A stretch of DNA of 64,000 bases, taken from NCBI GenBank assembly GCA_963712715.1, contig CAVQJI010000048.1, forward strand, positions 1 through 64,000, in the 5' to 3' direction. This document shows positions 45,607 through 55,417 of this stretch, in pieces. The notes under the pieces are model-generated. The model had not been told where the DNA came from. It ran no database searches and worked only from the letters and a program-made list of their open reading frames with translations. Position 1 is the first letter of the stretch. Each line of letters starts with the position of its first letter. This DNA is from JAFEDN01 sp963712715. Its GTDB lineage: Bacteria > Pseudomonadota > Gammaproteobacteria > Coxiellales > Coxiellaceae. The position numbers and the translations under genes were made by a program.

Positions 45607-45915
45607 TTATTTTTCTTCATGAATTTTTGCGGCAAGAATTTCTATTTTCTCTATGGCGGGAGGCTTTGAGAGAAGTTCTTCGGCCCTGGCCTTCAGCGCG
45701 TTGGCAAGGGCGCCTGAAAGATGAGCCTGCCGGCTGGCCTCATTGGCGAAGGTATCAAAAATACCATACTTCGAAGCGCCCAAACGAATAGCATACCAGG
45801 TCATGGTTCCAGTTTCTTCCTGCACCACAGGAAGGCCTTTTTGCAAAAAAAGCTCCAGCTCTTTTTCTTTACCGGGTTTTGCTTCCAGATAAACCCACAG
45901 GGCTAATTTAATCAT
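45607..45915 (-). CDS. Antibiotic biosynthesis monooxygenase (ABM) domain protein
   Basis: 102 residues from ATG 45915, with AGGAGG seven bases upstream; the longer frame is not used. Dimeric alpha-beta barrel pattern: LWVYLEAKPGKEKELELFLQ, TWYAIRLGASKYGIFDTFAN and EASRQAHLSG. Such proteins are quinol monooxygenases or have unknown roles. Single gene between repeats. Confidence 0.85.
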   Translation of the reverse strand: MIKLALWVYLEAKPGKEKELELFLQKGLPVVQEETGTMTWYAIRLGASKYGIFDTFANEASRQAHLSGALANALKARAEELLSKPPAIEKIEILAAKIHEEK

Positions 45916-46051
45916 ATTTATCCTCCTTGAAATCAAAACGATTTTAGAGAGTATTAAAAAATTAATCAAGTGGGAGTGCTACGCGCAACTCCCCCTTACG
46001 ATCCCCATAGCGTAAGGTATTTTCTGCGAAAAATATTTATATTGAAAAATA

Positions 46052-47263
46052 TTAAAGATCTAGGTTTATGCAAGCATTAGGTTTGTCCACACCCTCTTTG
46101 CCATTCTGTAGTGAAGGCATCAATTTAATTTGGTTAAAAAACCAGTTATTATTTACCATGGAGGTTGAGGCTTCTGAATTTTTGAATTCCAAATTTTCCG
46201 CAAATTTAATCCAATTCGCATGAATCGGTATATCATATAAATATTGAAATATTAAATTTCCCAAGACATAAGGAAATAATGAAATATCCGTCATTAGGAC
46301 AAAGAGTCCATATAATTTTTCTTTCAGTGTTTTAATGATAATCTGAACACTTTTCTGCTCCTCAGAATATAAGAAAGGATTTGGATCTTGTTGTAAAACC
46401 GCGGATAATAAATTTTCATCTAACTGATTTTCTATGAGATCATGAATCCCGGTTTCTAATGTATTACGTGACGCAAAGTTAAAATTTTTAGATTGTACCG
46501 CATACCAATACATAGTCATTAGCGTATGATAACGGCCTGTCGGATTCAAATTTATAGAATTCTTATCTGTCCCCTGATATATCTTCTGAATTTTATAGCA
46601 ATCAAACTGAGTAAAACGCTTATTGTCTGACATGACCATAGCCAAATGATAAAAACGAGCAGCTTTATTGATACTCTCTTTCTCTTCATCGTCTACTATG
46701 AATTCCGGTTCAGAATGACAATGATATAATCCTCTCTGATATATTTCACCAAGTCTCCAGAGGGCATCGGAGTATCCTTGAGCTGCGGCTAGTCGATAAA
46801 AATGCAGTGCATCTTTAAGTTCCTTTTTTCTCTCACAAAAAAGTGGATTCTCGTTTGGCCCACAAAACGGATTCTTTTTTTGCTCATAACACAGACCCAA
46901 GCCAAATTGCGCCATAGCATTTCCTTGATCAGCAACAGGACGGTATAAATGCTCCGCTTTTTCATAATCACCGCGATTCCAACTCAAGGCTGCCTGGCGA
47001 AGTGTCCATTCTACTGTCTTAGCATCAGGCTTTGGTACGATTTGATTTCTTGTCGTTCCGATAGAAGAATTGGCGTTGATTTTGTCTTTTTCCTCTTTTC
47101 TTTTTTGCCTATTGATTTTTTCTTCCCGAACCTCTGTATTTTTAGGATGCCCTGCAAGCGTTGTGCGAATTGCCTGAAAGGTATCAAGACTTAAGCGGGA
47201 ATTTAAAATTTGTTCGAAAGTAATGTTTTTTGGATCTGAATGGTTTTTCTCTTGATTATACAT
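46052..47263 (-). CDS. Sel1-like repeat protein, effector candidate
   Basis: 403 residues. Three or four degenerate Sel1 repeats span ~90-230 (AEHLYRPVADQGNAMAQFGL, DALHFYRLAAAQGYSDALWR). A segment near 325-350 (LFVLMTDISLFPYVLGNLIF) resembles the linker of the LRR proteins in this window. Charged N-terminus, no signal peptide. It probably binds partner proteins; host target unknown. Confidence 0.75.
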   Translation of the reverse strand: MYNQEKNHSDPKNITFEQILNSRLSLDTFQAIRTTLAGHPKNTEVREEKINRQKRKEEKDKINANSSIGTTRNQIVPKPDAKTVEWTLRQAALSWNRGDYEKAEHLYRPVADQGNAMAQFGLGLCYEQKKNPFCGPNENPLFCERKKELKDALHFYRLAAAQGYSDALWRLGEIYQRGLYHCHSEPEFIVDDEEKESINKAARFYHLAMVMSDNKRFTQFDCYKIQKIYQGTDKNSINLNPTGRYHTLMTMYWYAVQSKNFNFASRNTLETGIHDLIENQLDENLLSAVLQQDPNPFLYSEEQKSVQIIIKTLKEKLYGLFVLMTDISLFPYVLGNLIFQYLYDIPIHANWIKFAENLEFKNSEASTSMVNNNWFFNQIKLMPSLQNGKEGVDKPNACINLDL

Positions 47264-47355
47264 AAAACAATTTTCACCTATATGTTTAGTTTAATTATAT
47301 CTGCGAAAGATTATCATATTCTAATAGAAATTACAAGGGGTTGCTAGCCGAATTT

Positions 47356-48734
47356 TTATTTTCGGGCTACACGAGTCGTCCGGGTACCCTGGGGAGTGTC
47401 CTCAACTTCGAGACCCATATTAATTAATTGTTGACGAATAGAATCTGCTTTCGCCCAGTCTTTATGAGTGCGCGCAATATCGCGGTCAGACTTGAGACGC
47501 TCAATTTCCATCCTTTCATCATCAGAACGTGCGGATTTTAAAAAATTTGGATCTTGCAAAATACCCAAAATCCCCCCAATTTTAAGCACAGTCCTGGCTA
47601 ATATGGCAGCTTCCGCAAGATTATTGTCACGTCTCAATATATTAATTTTTCCGCAGACATCACCAATAAGACCCAGTGCAACGGAAGTATTAAAATCATC
47701 ATTCATGACCTTTACAAATTCCTCATAAGCATGAGTAGCATCCGCTGTATCAGGAATATTTTCCGGTGGATCAATAAGGCCATCTATACTTCTATAAAAG
47801 CGCCATAAACGAATTTTAGCTTCATCTAAACTACTTTGAGTATAATCAGCCGGTCGACTATAAAGACTGTTCATCATAAAAAAACGTAATTCTTCTGGAC
47901 GATGTTTCTCCAATGCATCACGAATAGTCAGGAAATTATTCAGTGATTTCGACATTTTCTCGCCATTCACCTGCAACAACCCGACGTGCATCCACAGTTG
48001 CGCGAAATGCTCGCCGCACGCGGCTTCGGATTGGGCGATCTCGTTTTCGTGATGGGGAAATTTTAAATCCATGCCGCCGCCGTGAATGTCAAACGGCTGA
48101 CCCAGTAAATCCGTCGCCATCGCTGAGCATTCAATATGCCAACCGGGTCTACCCTCACCCCATGGTGAAGACCAATGCGGTTCGCCAGGCTTGGCAATTT
48201 TCCATAACGCAAAATCCAGATGGTCGCGCCTACAATTTTTCAACGGTATTTCCAGATAATTTCCCATATTCCCGAAATTTCCGCACGTTAAATAACACAT
48301 CGCCTTTTTCGTCGCCGCTCTCGGCGACATAGGCATAGCCCTGATCCATTAATCGCTGAATTAAAGCCAACATTTGCGGAATGTATTCAGTAGCGCGCGG
48401 TTCCCGATCCGGAGGTAATATTCCCAAAGATTTTTCATCAGTCGTGTTGCGCATCGATAAAACGTTGCGTGAGCGCATCAATGGGTTCGTGATTCTCCTC
48501 TGCGCGCTTAATGATTTTATCGTCAATATCCGTGATGTTATGGACGTAAGTCACCTCATATCCCTGGCTGCGCAGGTAACGCACCACAATGTCAAACATA
48601 ATCATTGAACGGGCATGACCGATATGACAGTAATCGTAAACGGTATTGCCGCAAACATAAATTCCAATTTTACCAGGAATAAGGGGTTTAAATTCTTCTT
48701 TCTGGCCGGTGAGACTGTTATAAATTTTCAGCAA
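47356..48734 (-). pseudogene. cysS: Cysteinyl-tRNA synthetase, frameshifted and with internal deletion
   Basis: Three frames cover one gene. The first (48734-) has IGIYVCGNTVYDYCHIGHAR with the HIGH motif and zinc cysteine. An extra T after CACGAC near 48442 stops the frame; removing it restores HDDEKSLGILPPD. The second part runs to NTVEKL. About 35-40 bases (normally QAGARV...K) are then missing and the frame changes to RRDHLDFALWKIAKPGEP. The third part has GRPGWHIECSAM and the KMSKS motif (EKMSKSLNNFLTIRDAL). The gene is essential in bacteria, so another copy or assembly error must be considered. It starts inside the gltX 3' end. Confidence 0.85.
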
Positions 48735-50136
48735 GATGTTTTGCCCTCAGTAAACGTTGTTTAATTTTTTGCGGTTCCATTAAAACCATTAGTTTGCCCA
48801 GCTCCGGGCCGTGCGGTTCCCCGGTCAGCGCCAGACGCAATGGCTGAAATAGCATTTGACCTTTTATATTCAATTCCGTTTTTAAATGTTCCAGAATTTT
48901 TTTGGCATCTGCACCGTGACGTTCAAATGCCGCCAGCGCTTGCGAAAAATATTCTGGGTCGGCGACTGTCTGTAAATCCCGTACCGTTATTTCATCGTCA
49001 AAAATAATTTTCGACCAACGATAAGCATCGGCAGGAAACATTATATTCGGTCTGATCACCTCTATAAAAAGATCGCGCTGATTCTTCGGCAGGGATGAAA
49101 AAAACTCAATTCCGAGCCAACTCCAAATTTCTTCAATACTCAAATGATCAACCGCTTTTTTTTGCCAGAATAATATTTGCGCGGGATTATACTTCGCGGG
49201 AGATTGACCGAGAGATGCCAACTTAAATTGCGCAGCCAATTCGTCTTTGGAAAGCAGTTCATCATGACCATAATAATGCCCCAGCCGCGCCAGATAATTG
49301 ATGATCGCCAACGGTAAATATCCCTCGCCCCGTAATTCTACCAACGACCGGCTGCCATGTCGCTTGGATAATAGCGTGCCGTCCGGAGCTAAAATTAGCG
49401 AAATATGCCCATATTCAGGAATAGGTAATCCCAATGTCTCGAGGATTAAAATTTGCCGCGGCGTATTGGCGACATGATCTTCGCCGCGCAACACATGAGT
49501 AATTTCCATCAAAGCATCGTCAATCGCATTGCAATACAAAAAAGGGGCCGTGCCATCGGCGCGTCGAATAATAAAATCGCCCAGATCTTCACTTTTAAAA
49601 CATTGTTCGCCACGAACCAGATCGGTAAAACGGATCTCCTGATGTACAGGAACACGAAAACGTAGAGTCGGCTGAATGCCCTGCGCCAGTTTAGCTTCAA
49701 TTTGTTCCTGAGTTAAATTTTGACAAGTGCCCGGATATCGCGGCGGTTTTCCCGATGAGCGCTGAATTTTCCGCGCCAGCGCCAACTCTTCTTCACTACA
49801 AAAGCAGGGATAAGCCGCGCCCATGGCCTCCAGCCGTTGGTAATAATCATCATATATGGCCGAGCGCCTGGATTGATAATAAGGCCCCTTACCCTTGTCG
49901 TGGCCCGGCCCTTCCTGCCAATCCAAACCCAGCCACAGAAGGTCCTTTTCCAGCTGAATCGTATACTGCTCTTCTGAACGTTGCTGATCCGTATCTTCAA
50001 TACGCAGCAAAAAACACCCTTTCTGGCTTTTGGCCCACAATGCGCTAAATAATGCTGTACGTAAATTACCTAAATGCAACAACCCTGTGGGACTTGGGCA
50101 AAAACGTGTTTTAAGATTATCCAAAGTTGAAACCAT
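48718..50136 (-). CDS. gltX: Glutamyl-tRNA synthetase
   Basis: 472 residues from ATG 50136 (GGAGAG five bases upstream). HIGH-type motif RFCPSPTGLLHLGNLRTALF, editing-free catalytic core with FLLRIEDTDQQRSEEQYTIQ, zinc-like CFCSEEE, and the KMSKS-type LLSKRHGSRSLVELR. It charges tRNA-Glu, and possibly tRNA-Gln if an amidotransferase is present. Overlaps the start of cysS by 17 bases. Confidence 0.95.
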   Translation of the reverse strand: MVSTLDNLKTRFCPSPTGLLHLGNLRTALFSALWAKSQKGCFLLRIEDTDQQRSEEQYTIQLEKDLLWLGLDWQEGPGHDKGKGPYYQSRRSAIYDDYYQRLEAMGAAYPCFCSEEELALARKIQRSSGKPPRYPGTCQNLTQEQIEAKLAQGIQPTLRFRVPVHQEIRFTDLVRGEQCFKSEDLGDFIIRRADGTAPFLYCNAIDDALMEITHVLRGEDHVANTPRQILILETLGLPIPEYGHISLILAPDGTLLSKRHGSRSLVELRGEGYLPLAIINYLARLGHYYGHDELLSKDELAAQFKLASLGQSPAKYNPAQILFWQKKAVDHLSIEEIWSWLGIEFFSSLPKNQRDLFIEVIRPNIMFPADAYRWSKIIFDDEITVRDLQTVADPEYFSQALAAFERHGADAKKILEHLKTELNIKGQMLFQPLRLALTGEPHGPELGKLMVLMEPQKIKQRLLRAKHLAENL

Positions 50137-50224
50137 ACAAACTCTCCGATTCCGGAATTTTATCACACTGCTTTTCAGATTACTTATTTTACTATATATT
50201 TGTAAAATATATTAGAATAATCAA

Positions 50225-51529
50225 ATGGAGCATCTGACTGTGACCAAAAAAACCGCTCAATTAATCATTGACAAGCAGACTATCGATTTTCCTGTACTGA
50301 CAGGCTCACTCGGACCTAATGTCGTTGACGTAAAGAATCTCGTTAATTACGGTCATTATACTTTTGATCCCGGATTTTATTCCACAGCATCGTGCGAGTC
50401 TAAAATCACCTTTATCGATGGCGATGAGGGGATACTGCTCTATCGCGGCTATCCGATCGACCAGCTCGCTGACCACAGCGACTATATGGAAGTCTGTTAC
50501 CTGTTGATGAACGGCGAACTCCCCACCCAAACCCAGAAAGATGAATTTGTCGCGCAAATAAAACGTAATTCCGGGGTACATGAACAGATCACGCATTTTT
50601 TTAACGGCTTTCGCCGGGATGCTCATCCCATGGCGATAATGGTCGGAGTCGTCGGCGCGTTATCCGCTTTTTATCACGATTCGCTGGATATTAATCAGGC
50701 CGATCATCGTCTCACCTCTGCGTTTCGGCTCATTGGGAAAATGCCCACCATCGCCGCCATGAGTTATAAATTTTCTATCGGCGAGCCCTTTGTCCACCCC
50801 AAACAAAATCTGAGTTATTCAGAAAATTTCCTCAATATGATGTTTGCCACACCTTACGAAGACTGGTCCTGTAACCCCATTTTCAGCCGCGCTATGGACC
50901 GAATATTCACGTTACACGCTGACCACGAACAAAACGCATCTACTTCCACGGTGCGTGTAGCGGGCTCAACCGGCGCTAATCCCTTCGCCTGTATTTCCGC
51001 GGGCATCGGCGCCTTATGGGGGCCCGCTCATGGCGGAGCCAACGAGGCCTGCCTGAAAATGCTGAATGAAATCGGGGATGAGAGCCATATTAATGAATAT
51101 ATTAAACGGGCCAAAGATAAAGACGATCCTTTCCGCCTCATGGGATTTGGCCACCGCGTGTATAAAAATTACGATCCCAGAGCGCGGGTTATGCGTGAGA
51201 CCTGTCATGAAGTACTCGAAGCCACCGGCAGACGGGACGAAGCCATCTTTAAACTGGCTCTTAAACTGGAAAAAATCGCCCTGGAAGATCCCTATTTCAT
51301 CGACAAAAAATTGTATCCTAATGTGGATTTTTATTCGGGTATTACTTTAAGTGCGTTGGGTATCCCCACTAATATGTTTACAGTGATATTTGCGGTCGCC
51401 AGAACCGTGGGCTGGATTTCGCACTGGATGGAAATGATCAGCGATCCTAACCACCGGCTTGCCCGCCCCCGTCAACTGTATACCGGTCCTCAATCCCGGG
51501 ACTTTATTAATATTACGGATCGTTCATAG
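50225..51529 (+). CDS. gltA: Type II citrate synthase
   Basis: 434 residues. Catalytic histidines and aspartate lie in LHADHEQNASTSTVRVAGST, GPAHGGANEACLKMLNEIGD and FGHRVYKNYDPRA with downstream VDFYSGI. The N-terminal domain (FDPGFYSTASCESKITFIDG) is the NADH-regulated hexameric type. It condenses oxaloacetate and acetyl-CoA to open the TCA cycle. Divergent from gltX with about 90 AT-rich bases between. Confidence 0.97.
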   Translation: MEHLTVTKKTAQLIIDKQTIDFPVLTGSLGPNVVDVKNLVNYGHYTFDPGFYSTASCESKITFIDGDEGILLYRGYPIDQLADHSDYMEVCYLLMNGELPTQTQKDEFVAQIKRNSGVHEQITHFFNGFRRDAHPMAIMVGVVGALSAFYHDSLDINQADHRLTSAFRLIGKMPTIAAMSYKFSIGEPFVHPKQNLSYSENFLNMMFATPYEDWSCNPIFSRAMDRIFTLHADHEQNASTSTVRVAGSTGANPFACISAGIGALWGPAHGGANEACLKMLNEIGDESHINEYIKRAKDKDDPFRLMGFGHRVYKNYDPRARVMRETCHEVLEATGRRDEAIFKLALKLEKIALEDPYFIDKKLYPNVDFYSGITLSALGIPTNMFTVIFAVARTVGWISHWMEMISDPNHRLARPRQLYTGPQSRDFINITDRS

Positions 51530-51541
51530 TTTCCAGATACT

Positions 51542-51728
51542 TTATACACAAGATTCTGTTTTGATTGAGGCTGGTTACACAAGTTTGAAATGATCTTTAA
51601 ATAAATATTTTAAGTAAATGATTTAAAAATAAATATTACATAAGAAGCTGACTGGCGTCATTTTCAGGAACGATATAAAACAGAGACTTAACTGATGTAC
51701 TTGAAACTTTTACACAAACTTATCCACA
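51542..51728 (+). other. AT-rich gap with two consensus DnaA boxes
   Basis: TTATACACA at 51542-51550 and TTATCCACA at 51720-51728 both match the DnaA-box consensus TTATNCACA. Near matches GTTACACAA and TTTACACAA lie between. The interior is very AT-rich and includes GATCTTTAAATAAATATTTT, similar to unwinding 13-mers. Only one GATC site is present. Could be an origin, a DnaA-titration or regulatory site. Confidence 0.4.
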
Positions 51729-51746
51729 GCCTGGTTAGGTAATGGC

Positions 51747-52385
51747 ATGACTCAAACATCACTCAGAACCATATGGCAGCCATTCCCGCTGAGTACAGCG
51801 TCCATGGCTTTCTGTTTATATCCTGCGCATCGGCGAAGCCGATTGCTCGGAATGAAGGGCGAGAATCGCGATTCTCCCCCTTGCGATCCCCCATCGCGGA
51901 AGGAGAGTTCCCTTCAGCGGGAACTCCTGACCATTTGGACTAACCCTATCCACTTTATTGCCTGCGCCTTTGGTTTTGGCGCTTTGCCGTGGATGCCAGG
52001 TACATGGGCCACCCTGGCGGCTATACCTATTGTTCTGGCCCTGAAACAGTTCCCGGAATGGACATATATCGCCGTTACCATCGCCATGATTATTTTGGGG
52101 GTATTTGTTTGCGGTATCTTCAATCGTGATATCGGCGCCCAAGACCATCCCGCCTGCGCATGGGATGAGATGGCCAGTTTTCCGCTGGTGATGATTGGAG
52201 TACCGCCCACCTGGTATTATCTCGCCCTCGCGTTTGTATTGTTCCGCTTTTTGGATATTATCAAACCGTGGCCGATTAGCTGGTGCGACCAGCACATTCA
52301 CGGCGGCGTCGGCGTGATGCTGGATGATGTTATCGCCGCATTGCTGGCGCTGGCGATCATGCACCTTGCCGTTTGGCTGATTTAA
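51747..52385 (+). CDS. pgpA: Phosphatidylglycerophosphatase A
   Basis: Open frame of 212 residues; the conserved part starts near residue 67 (NPIHFIACAFGFGALPWMPG) and continues TWATLAAIP, the DRDIGAQDHPACAWDEMASF acid motif equivalent, RFLDIIKPWPISWCD and GGVGVMLDDVIAALLALAIM. PgpA dephosphorylates phosphatidylglycerol phosphate at the inner membrane. The first ~60 residues are encoded by palindromic repeat DNA (RRSRLLGMKGENRDSPPCDP), so either the native N-terminus was replaced or the real start is internal, for example ATG at 51852. Confidence 0.85.
   Translation: MTQTSLRTIWQPFPLSTASMAFCLYPAHRRSRLLGMKGENRDSPPCDPPSRKESSLQRELLTIWTNPIHFIACAFGFGALPWMPGTWATLAAIPIVLALKQFPEWTYIAVTIAMIILGVFVCGIFNRDIGAQDHPACAWDEMASFPLVMIGVPPTWYYLALAFVLFRFLDIIKPWPISWCDQHIHGGVGVMLDDVIAALLALAIMHLAVWLI
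51775..51930. repeat. Palindromic repeat cluster, family C, inside the pgpA frame
   Basis: AGCCATTCCCGCTGAGTACA/CAGCG, GCATCGGCGAAGCCGATTGC, CTCCCCCTTGCGATCCCCCA and GAGTTCCCTTCAGCGGGAACTC-type palindromes follow each other. The same units occur near 45410, 45990, 63050-63250 and in tilS. Confidence 0.6.
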
Positions 52386-52473
52386 AATCTGCAGTTGCCT
52401 CCTACTGCGTAATACAAATTGTAGGATGTACGTAAATCCACTATATTTATAGTTTTATCATAAGGAGAATGAT

Positions 52474-52914
52474 ATGAAAACGTCTTTTTTATTCGTATCT
52501 GCCCTGACAATGAGTAGCACTGTTTTCGCGGCCAATTTGGAATCCTTGAATAAGGATCAGATTATTAATGCTTTTGTAAATAAAACCATCGTGTCGATTA
52601 CCAGTAAACTTTTTGATGGACAAGAGGTTAATGTGACTCCGAGAACTTTTTCATTTTATATGGATGATAAAGGAAATCTGATTGGTAAACTGGAAACAAA
52701 ACCTAAAGATGGACCACAATCAGATGTGGGAAATTATAAAATTGACTCCGAGGGCAGGATTTTTTGTACCTGGCGACACTGGTATGACGGAAAAACAGTC
52801 TGTTTTAATTTCTTTAATACCCAAAATGCTTATCTCGCGGTAAATTGTGATAATGTCTTCTTTACCGCTTATTTAAAAAGCGCCATTAAAGAAGGAAATC
52901 ATTTAAGTCCTTGA
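52474..52914 (+). CDS. Secreted hypothetical protein
   Basis: 146 residues. Signal peptide KTSFLFVSALTMSSTVFAAN with cleavage after VFA. The mature part is mostly beta (FSFYMDDKGNLIGKLETKPK, GRIFCTWRHWYDGKTVCFNF) with four cysteines that could form disulfides. Resembles small periplasmic proteins of unknown function. AAGGAG precedes the ATG. Confidence 0.75.
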   Translation: MKTSFLFVSALTMSSTVFAANLESLNKDQIINAFVNKTIVSITSKLFDGQEVNVTPRTFSFYMDDKGNLIGKLETKPKDGPQSDVGNYKIDSEGRIFCTWRHWYDGKTVCFNFFNTQNAYLAVNCDNVFFTAYLKSAIKEGNHLSP

Positions 52915-52961
52915 CGTTAAATCTTTAATGTATGAGTAAATATTCTGAATAGGAGTCGTCT

Positions 52962-53417
52962 ATGAACCAGGTACAGGTCGAGCAGAAAAACTATCAAATG
53001 CCACCGCAGGATGGGTTTACTGTCGCACACTTTCTCACTGTCGCCGATATCGAACGATCGATTCGATTTTATGAAAAGATTTTTGGAGGCCGTATTCTGA
53101 GCAGAGGCGACGGCAAAGGCGCGCCGGGGTATGTGCAGATCGCGAATACGTGGCTCCTTGTCAACGTCGGGGGCGGTCCGACACCCGACAAACCATCGGT
53201 AACGCTGCGCGTTCCCATCGACTCCGATTCAGTCAGCAGCTTTATGAATATACGCGTCGCAGATATTCAGGCGTGCTATGAACTATGGCGAAGTCGTGGA
53301 GCCGAGTTTATCACAGAGCCAAAGGAAAAATACGGCGAAACGCGCTGTTACATCCGTGATCCTGATGGATATATTATAGAAGTTGGGCAACGCAAACCAG
53401 ACTTCACCTACGGCTAA
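52962..53417 (+). CDS. VOC/glyoxalase-family protein
   Basis: 151 residues. VAHFLTVADIERSIRFYEKI opens a typical vicinal-oxygen-chelate repeat, and TRCYIRDPDGYIIEVGQRKP with its metal-binding glutamate closes the second. Metal histidine appears as AHFLTV. Could act in detoxification or resistance; substrate unknown. AGGAG lies before the start. Confidence 0.87.
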   Translation: MNQVQVEQKNYQMPPQDGFTVAHFLTVADIERSIRFYEKIFGGRILSRGDGKGAPGYVQIANTWLLVNVGGGPTPDKPSVTLRVPIDSDSVSSFMNIRVADIQACYELWRSRGAEFITEPKEKYGETRCYIRDPDGYIIEVGQRKPDFTYG

Positions 53418-53550
53418 ACATGTGAGTAGACCCACTCAATCACCCGGGTAGGCCCCTTTTAGAACCTACGCGCGGAACTACCGCATACGGCTTCCGATAT
53501 ATTTTTTCTCAATCAGCTTAGTTAAAACATTGAAACCGTTTTGACTGAAA

Positions 53551-53578
53551 TTGCATTCGCCCTTAAATGGTTTATAAT
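53551..53578 (+). promoter_or_regulatory. Probable promoter of the ABC-F gene
   Basis: TTGCAT (53551-53556), 16-base spacer, TATAAT (53573-53578). The likely start ATG at 53588 is only nine bases after the -10 box, so the message would have almost no leader. Confidence 0.5.
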
Positions 53579-53587
53579 TGCAAAATC

Positions 53588-55417
53588 ATGATTAATTTAA
53601 GTAACATAAGCTTACATTTAGGGTCCCGGTTATTATTTGAAGATATCAATCTAACGATTTTTGATCAACAAAAAGTAGCGCTGGTCGGCGCCAACGGCAG
53701 CGGCAAATCCAGTTTTTTTAAATTATTACTCGGCGAATACCAGCCGGATGGCGGCCAGGTTAATATTCCCAAAAATTTGCGCCTGGCCCATCTCGCCCAG
53801 GATGTGCCGCCATTAGCGAAATCAGCACTGGATTTTGTGCTGGACGGAGACCGCGCCCTTCGCGAGATTGAGCATTCGCTGCAACTTGCCGAACAACAAG
53901 AAAACCACCAGAAAATTGCACTTTTGCATGAAAAATTTGCCGAAATAGACGGTTACAGCGCGCCTGCGCGAGCGGCTAAACTACTCGACGGACTCGGTTT
54001 TAATACCGCTGCACAGCAGAAAGCTGTCAAAGATTTTTCCGGTGGCTGGCGGACGCGTCTGAATCTGGCGCAAACTCTGATGTGTCCCGCAGACATGTTA
54101 CTACTGGACGAACCCACCAATCATTTAGACCTTGATGCGATATTGTGGCTGGAAAAATGGCTGCAAAAATTTCCCGGGACTCTGCTAATTATTTCTCATG
54201 ACCGTGTGTTTCTGGACAATTGTGTCGATCAAATCATTCACGTCGATAATCATCAACTGAAAATTTACAGCGGCAATTATTCCGCTTTCGAAAAGCTTCG
54301 CGCTGAACAACTTGCTCTGCAGCAAAAAATGCATGAAAAACAGCAACGGCAGATCGCGCACATGATGGATTTTGTCAATCGATTTAAAGCCAAGGCCTCC
54401 AAAGCTAAACAGGCTCAAAGCCGCCTGAAAGCGATCCAAAAAATAGATTTAATCGCTGCCGCACAGGTCGATTCGCCCTTTGATTTTGAATTTCCTGAAA
54501 TCGAACCGCCGCCCAATCCATTATTGACGCTGACAGACGTCACCCTTGGCTACCAACTCCACATACCCATTTTGCAGAAAGTTAATCTGCAGATTTATCC
54601 CGGCATGCGCATGGGTTTACTGGGTCCGAATGGCGCGGGTAAATCGACGCTGATTAAAGCCTTGTCCGGGCAATTAAAACCACTGCACGGTAATTGTTAT
54701 ATCGCCGATAAAGTAAAACTAGGATACTACGCGCAACATCAACTGGAGCAGTTGAACTTTTCCCAAAGCCCAATATGGCATTTGCAAAAACTGGCCCCCG
54801 CGGAACAAAGCAGTCGTTTACGGCAATTTCTCGGCGGGTTTGGCTTTTCCGGCGATATGGCGTTATCGTGCATAGAGAATTTTTCCGGCGGTGAGAAAGC
54901 CCGTTTAGCGCTGGCGTTATTGGTGTGGCAGGCTCCCAATCTGTTATTACTGGATGAACCCACCAACCACCTGGACCTTGAAATGCGCAACGCATTGACT
55001 ATGGCGCTGCAAAGTTACCAGGGCGCGCTGGTATTGGTCTCCCACGACCGTTATTTAATTCAAACCGCCACCGACGAATTATTTTTAGTAGCCGATCATA
55101 CGCTAAAACCTTTCGCGGGTGATTTAAACGATTATCAAAAATGGTTGTTCAGCCAGCGTGAGCAAAAACCTGCCGCTCCCAGCACAAAAAGCGCCGGAGA
55201 AAAAAGAAAACTCCAGGAACAGGCTGAAAAACTGGAAAAGCAATTACAAAAATTTCAGGCTGAAAAAACCCGTCTGGACGAACAACTCGGCGACAATTCC
55301 CTTTACCAGCCGGGCCAAAAATCCCAACTCGATAAACTTTTGCAATTACAACGGCAACTGCAAAAAAAAATTAGCGAAACCGAAGCGCTATGGGTACAAA
55401 TTTCAGAGCAACTTTAA
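53588..55417 (+). CDS. ABC-F family ATPase (YheS-like)
   Basis: 609 residues from ATG 53588 (MINLSNISLHLGSRLLFEDI). Two ATP-binding cassettes: Walker A VGANGSGKSS and LGPNGAGKST, signatures FSGGWRTRLNLAQ and FSGGEKARLALAL, Walker B LLLLDEPTNHLDLD and NLLLLDEPTNHLDLE. A linker with arginine/lysine-rich helices and a C-terminal coiled coil follow. ABC-F proteins act on ribosomes, not as transporters. The linker form is closest to YheS. Confidence 0.92.
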   Translation: MINLSNISLHLGSRLLFEDINLTIFDQQKVALVGANGSGKSSFFKLLLGEYQPDGGQVNIPKNLRLAHLAQDVPPLAKSALDFVLDGDRALREIEHSLQLAEQQENHQKIALLHEKFAEIDGYSAPARAAKLLDGLGFNTAAQQKAVKDFSGGWRTRLNLAQTLMCPADMLLLDEPTNHLDLDAILWLEKWLQKFPGTLLIISHDRVFLDNCVDQIIHVDNHQLKIYSGNYSAFEKLRAEQLALQQKMHEKQQRQIAHMMDFVNRFKAKASKAKQAQSRLKAIQKIDLIAAAQVDSPFDFEFPEIEPPPNPLLTLTDVTLGYQLHIPILQKVNLQIYPGMRMGLLGPNGAGKSTLIKALSGQLKPLHGNCYIADKVKLGYYAQHQLEQLNFSQSPIWHLQKLAPAEQSSRLRQFLGGFGFSGDMALSCIENFSGGEKARLALALLVWQAPNLLLLDEPTNHLDLEMRNALTMALQSYQGALVLVSHDRYLIQTATDELFLVADHTLKPFAGDLNDYQKWLFSQREQKPAAPSTKSAGEKRKLQEQAEKLEKQLQKFQAEKTRLDEQLGDNSLYQPGQKSQLDKLLQLQRQLQKKISETEALWVQISEQL

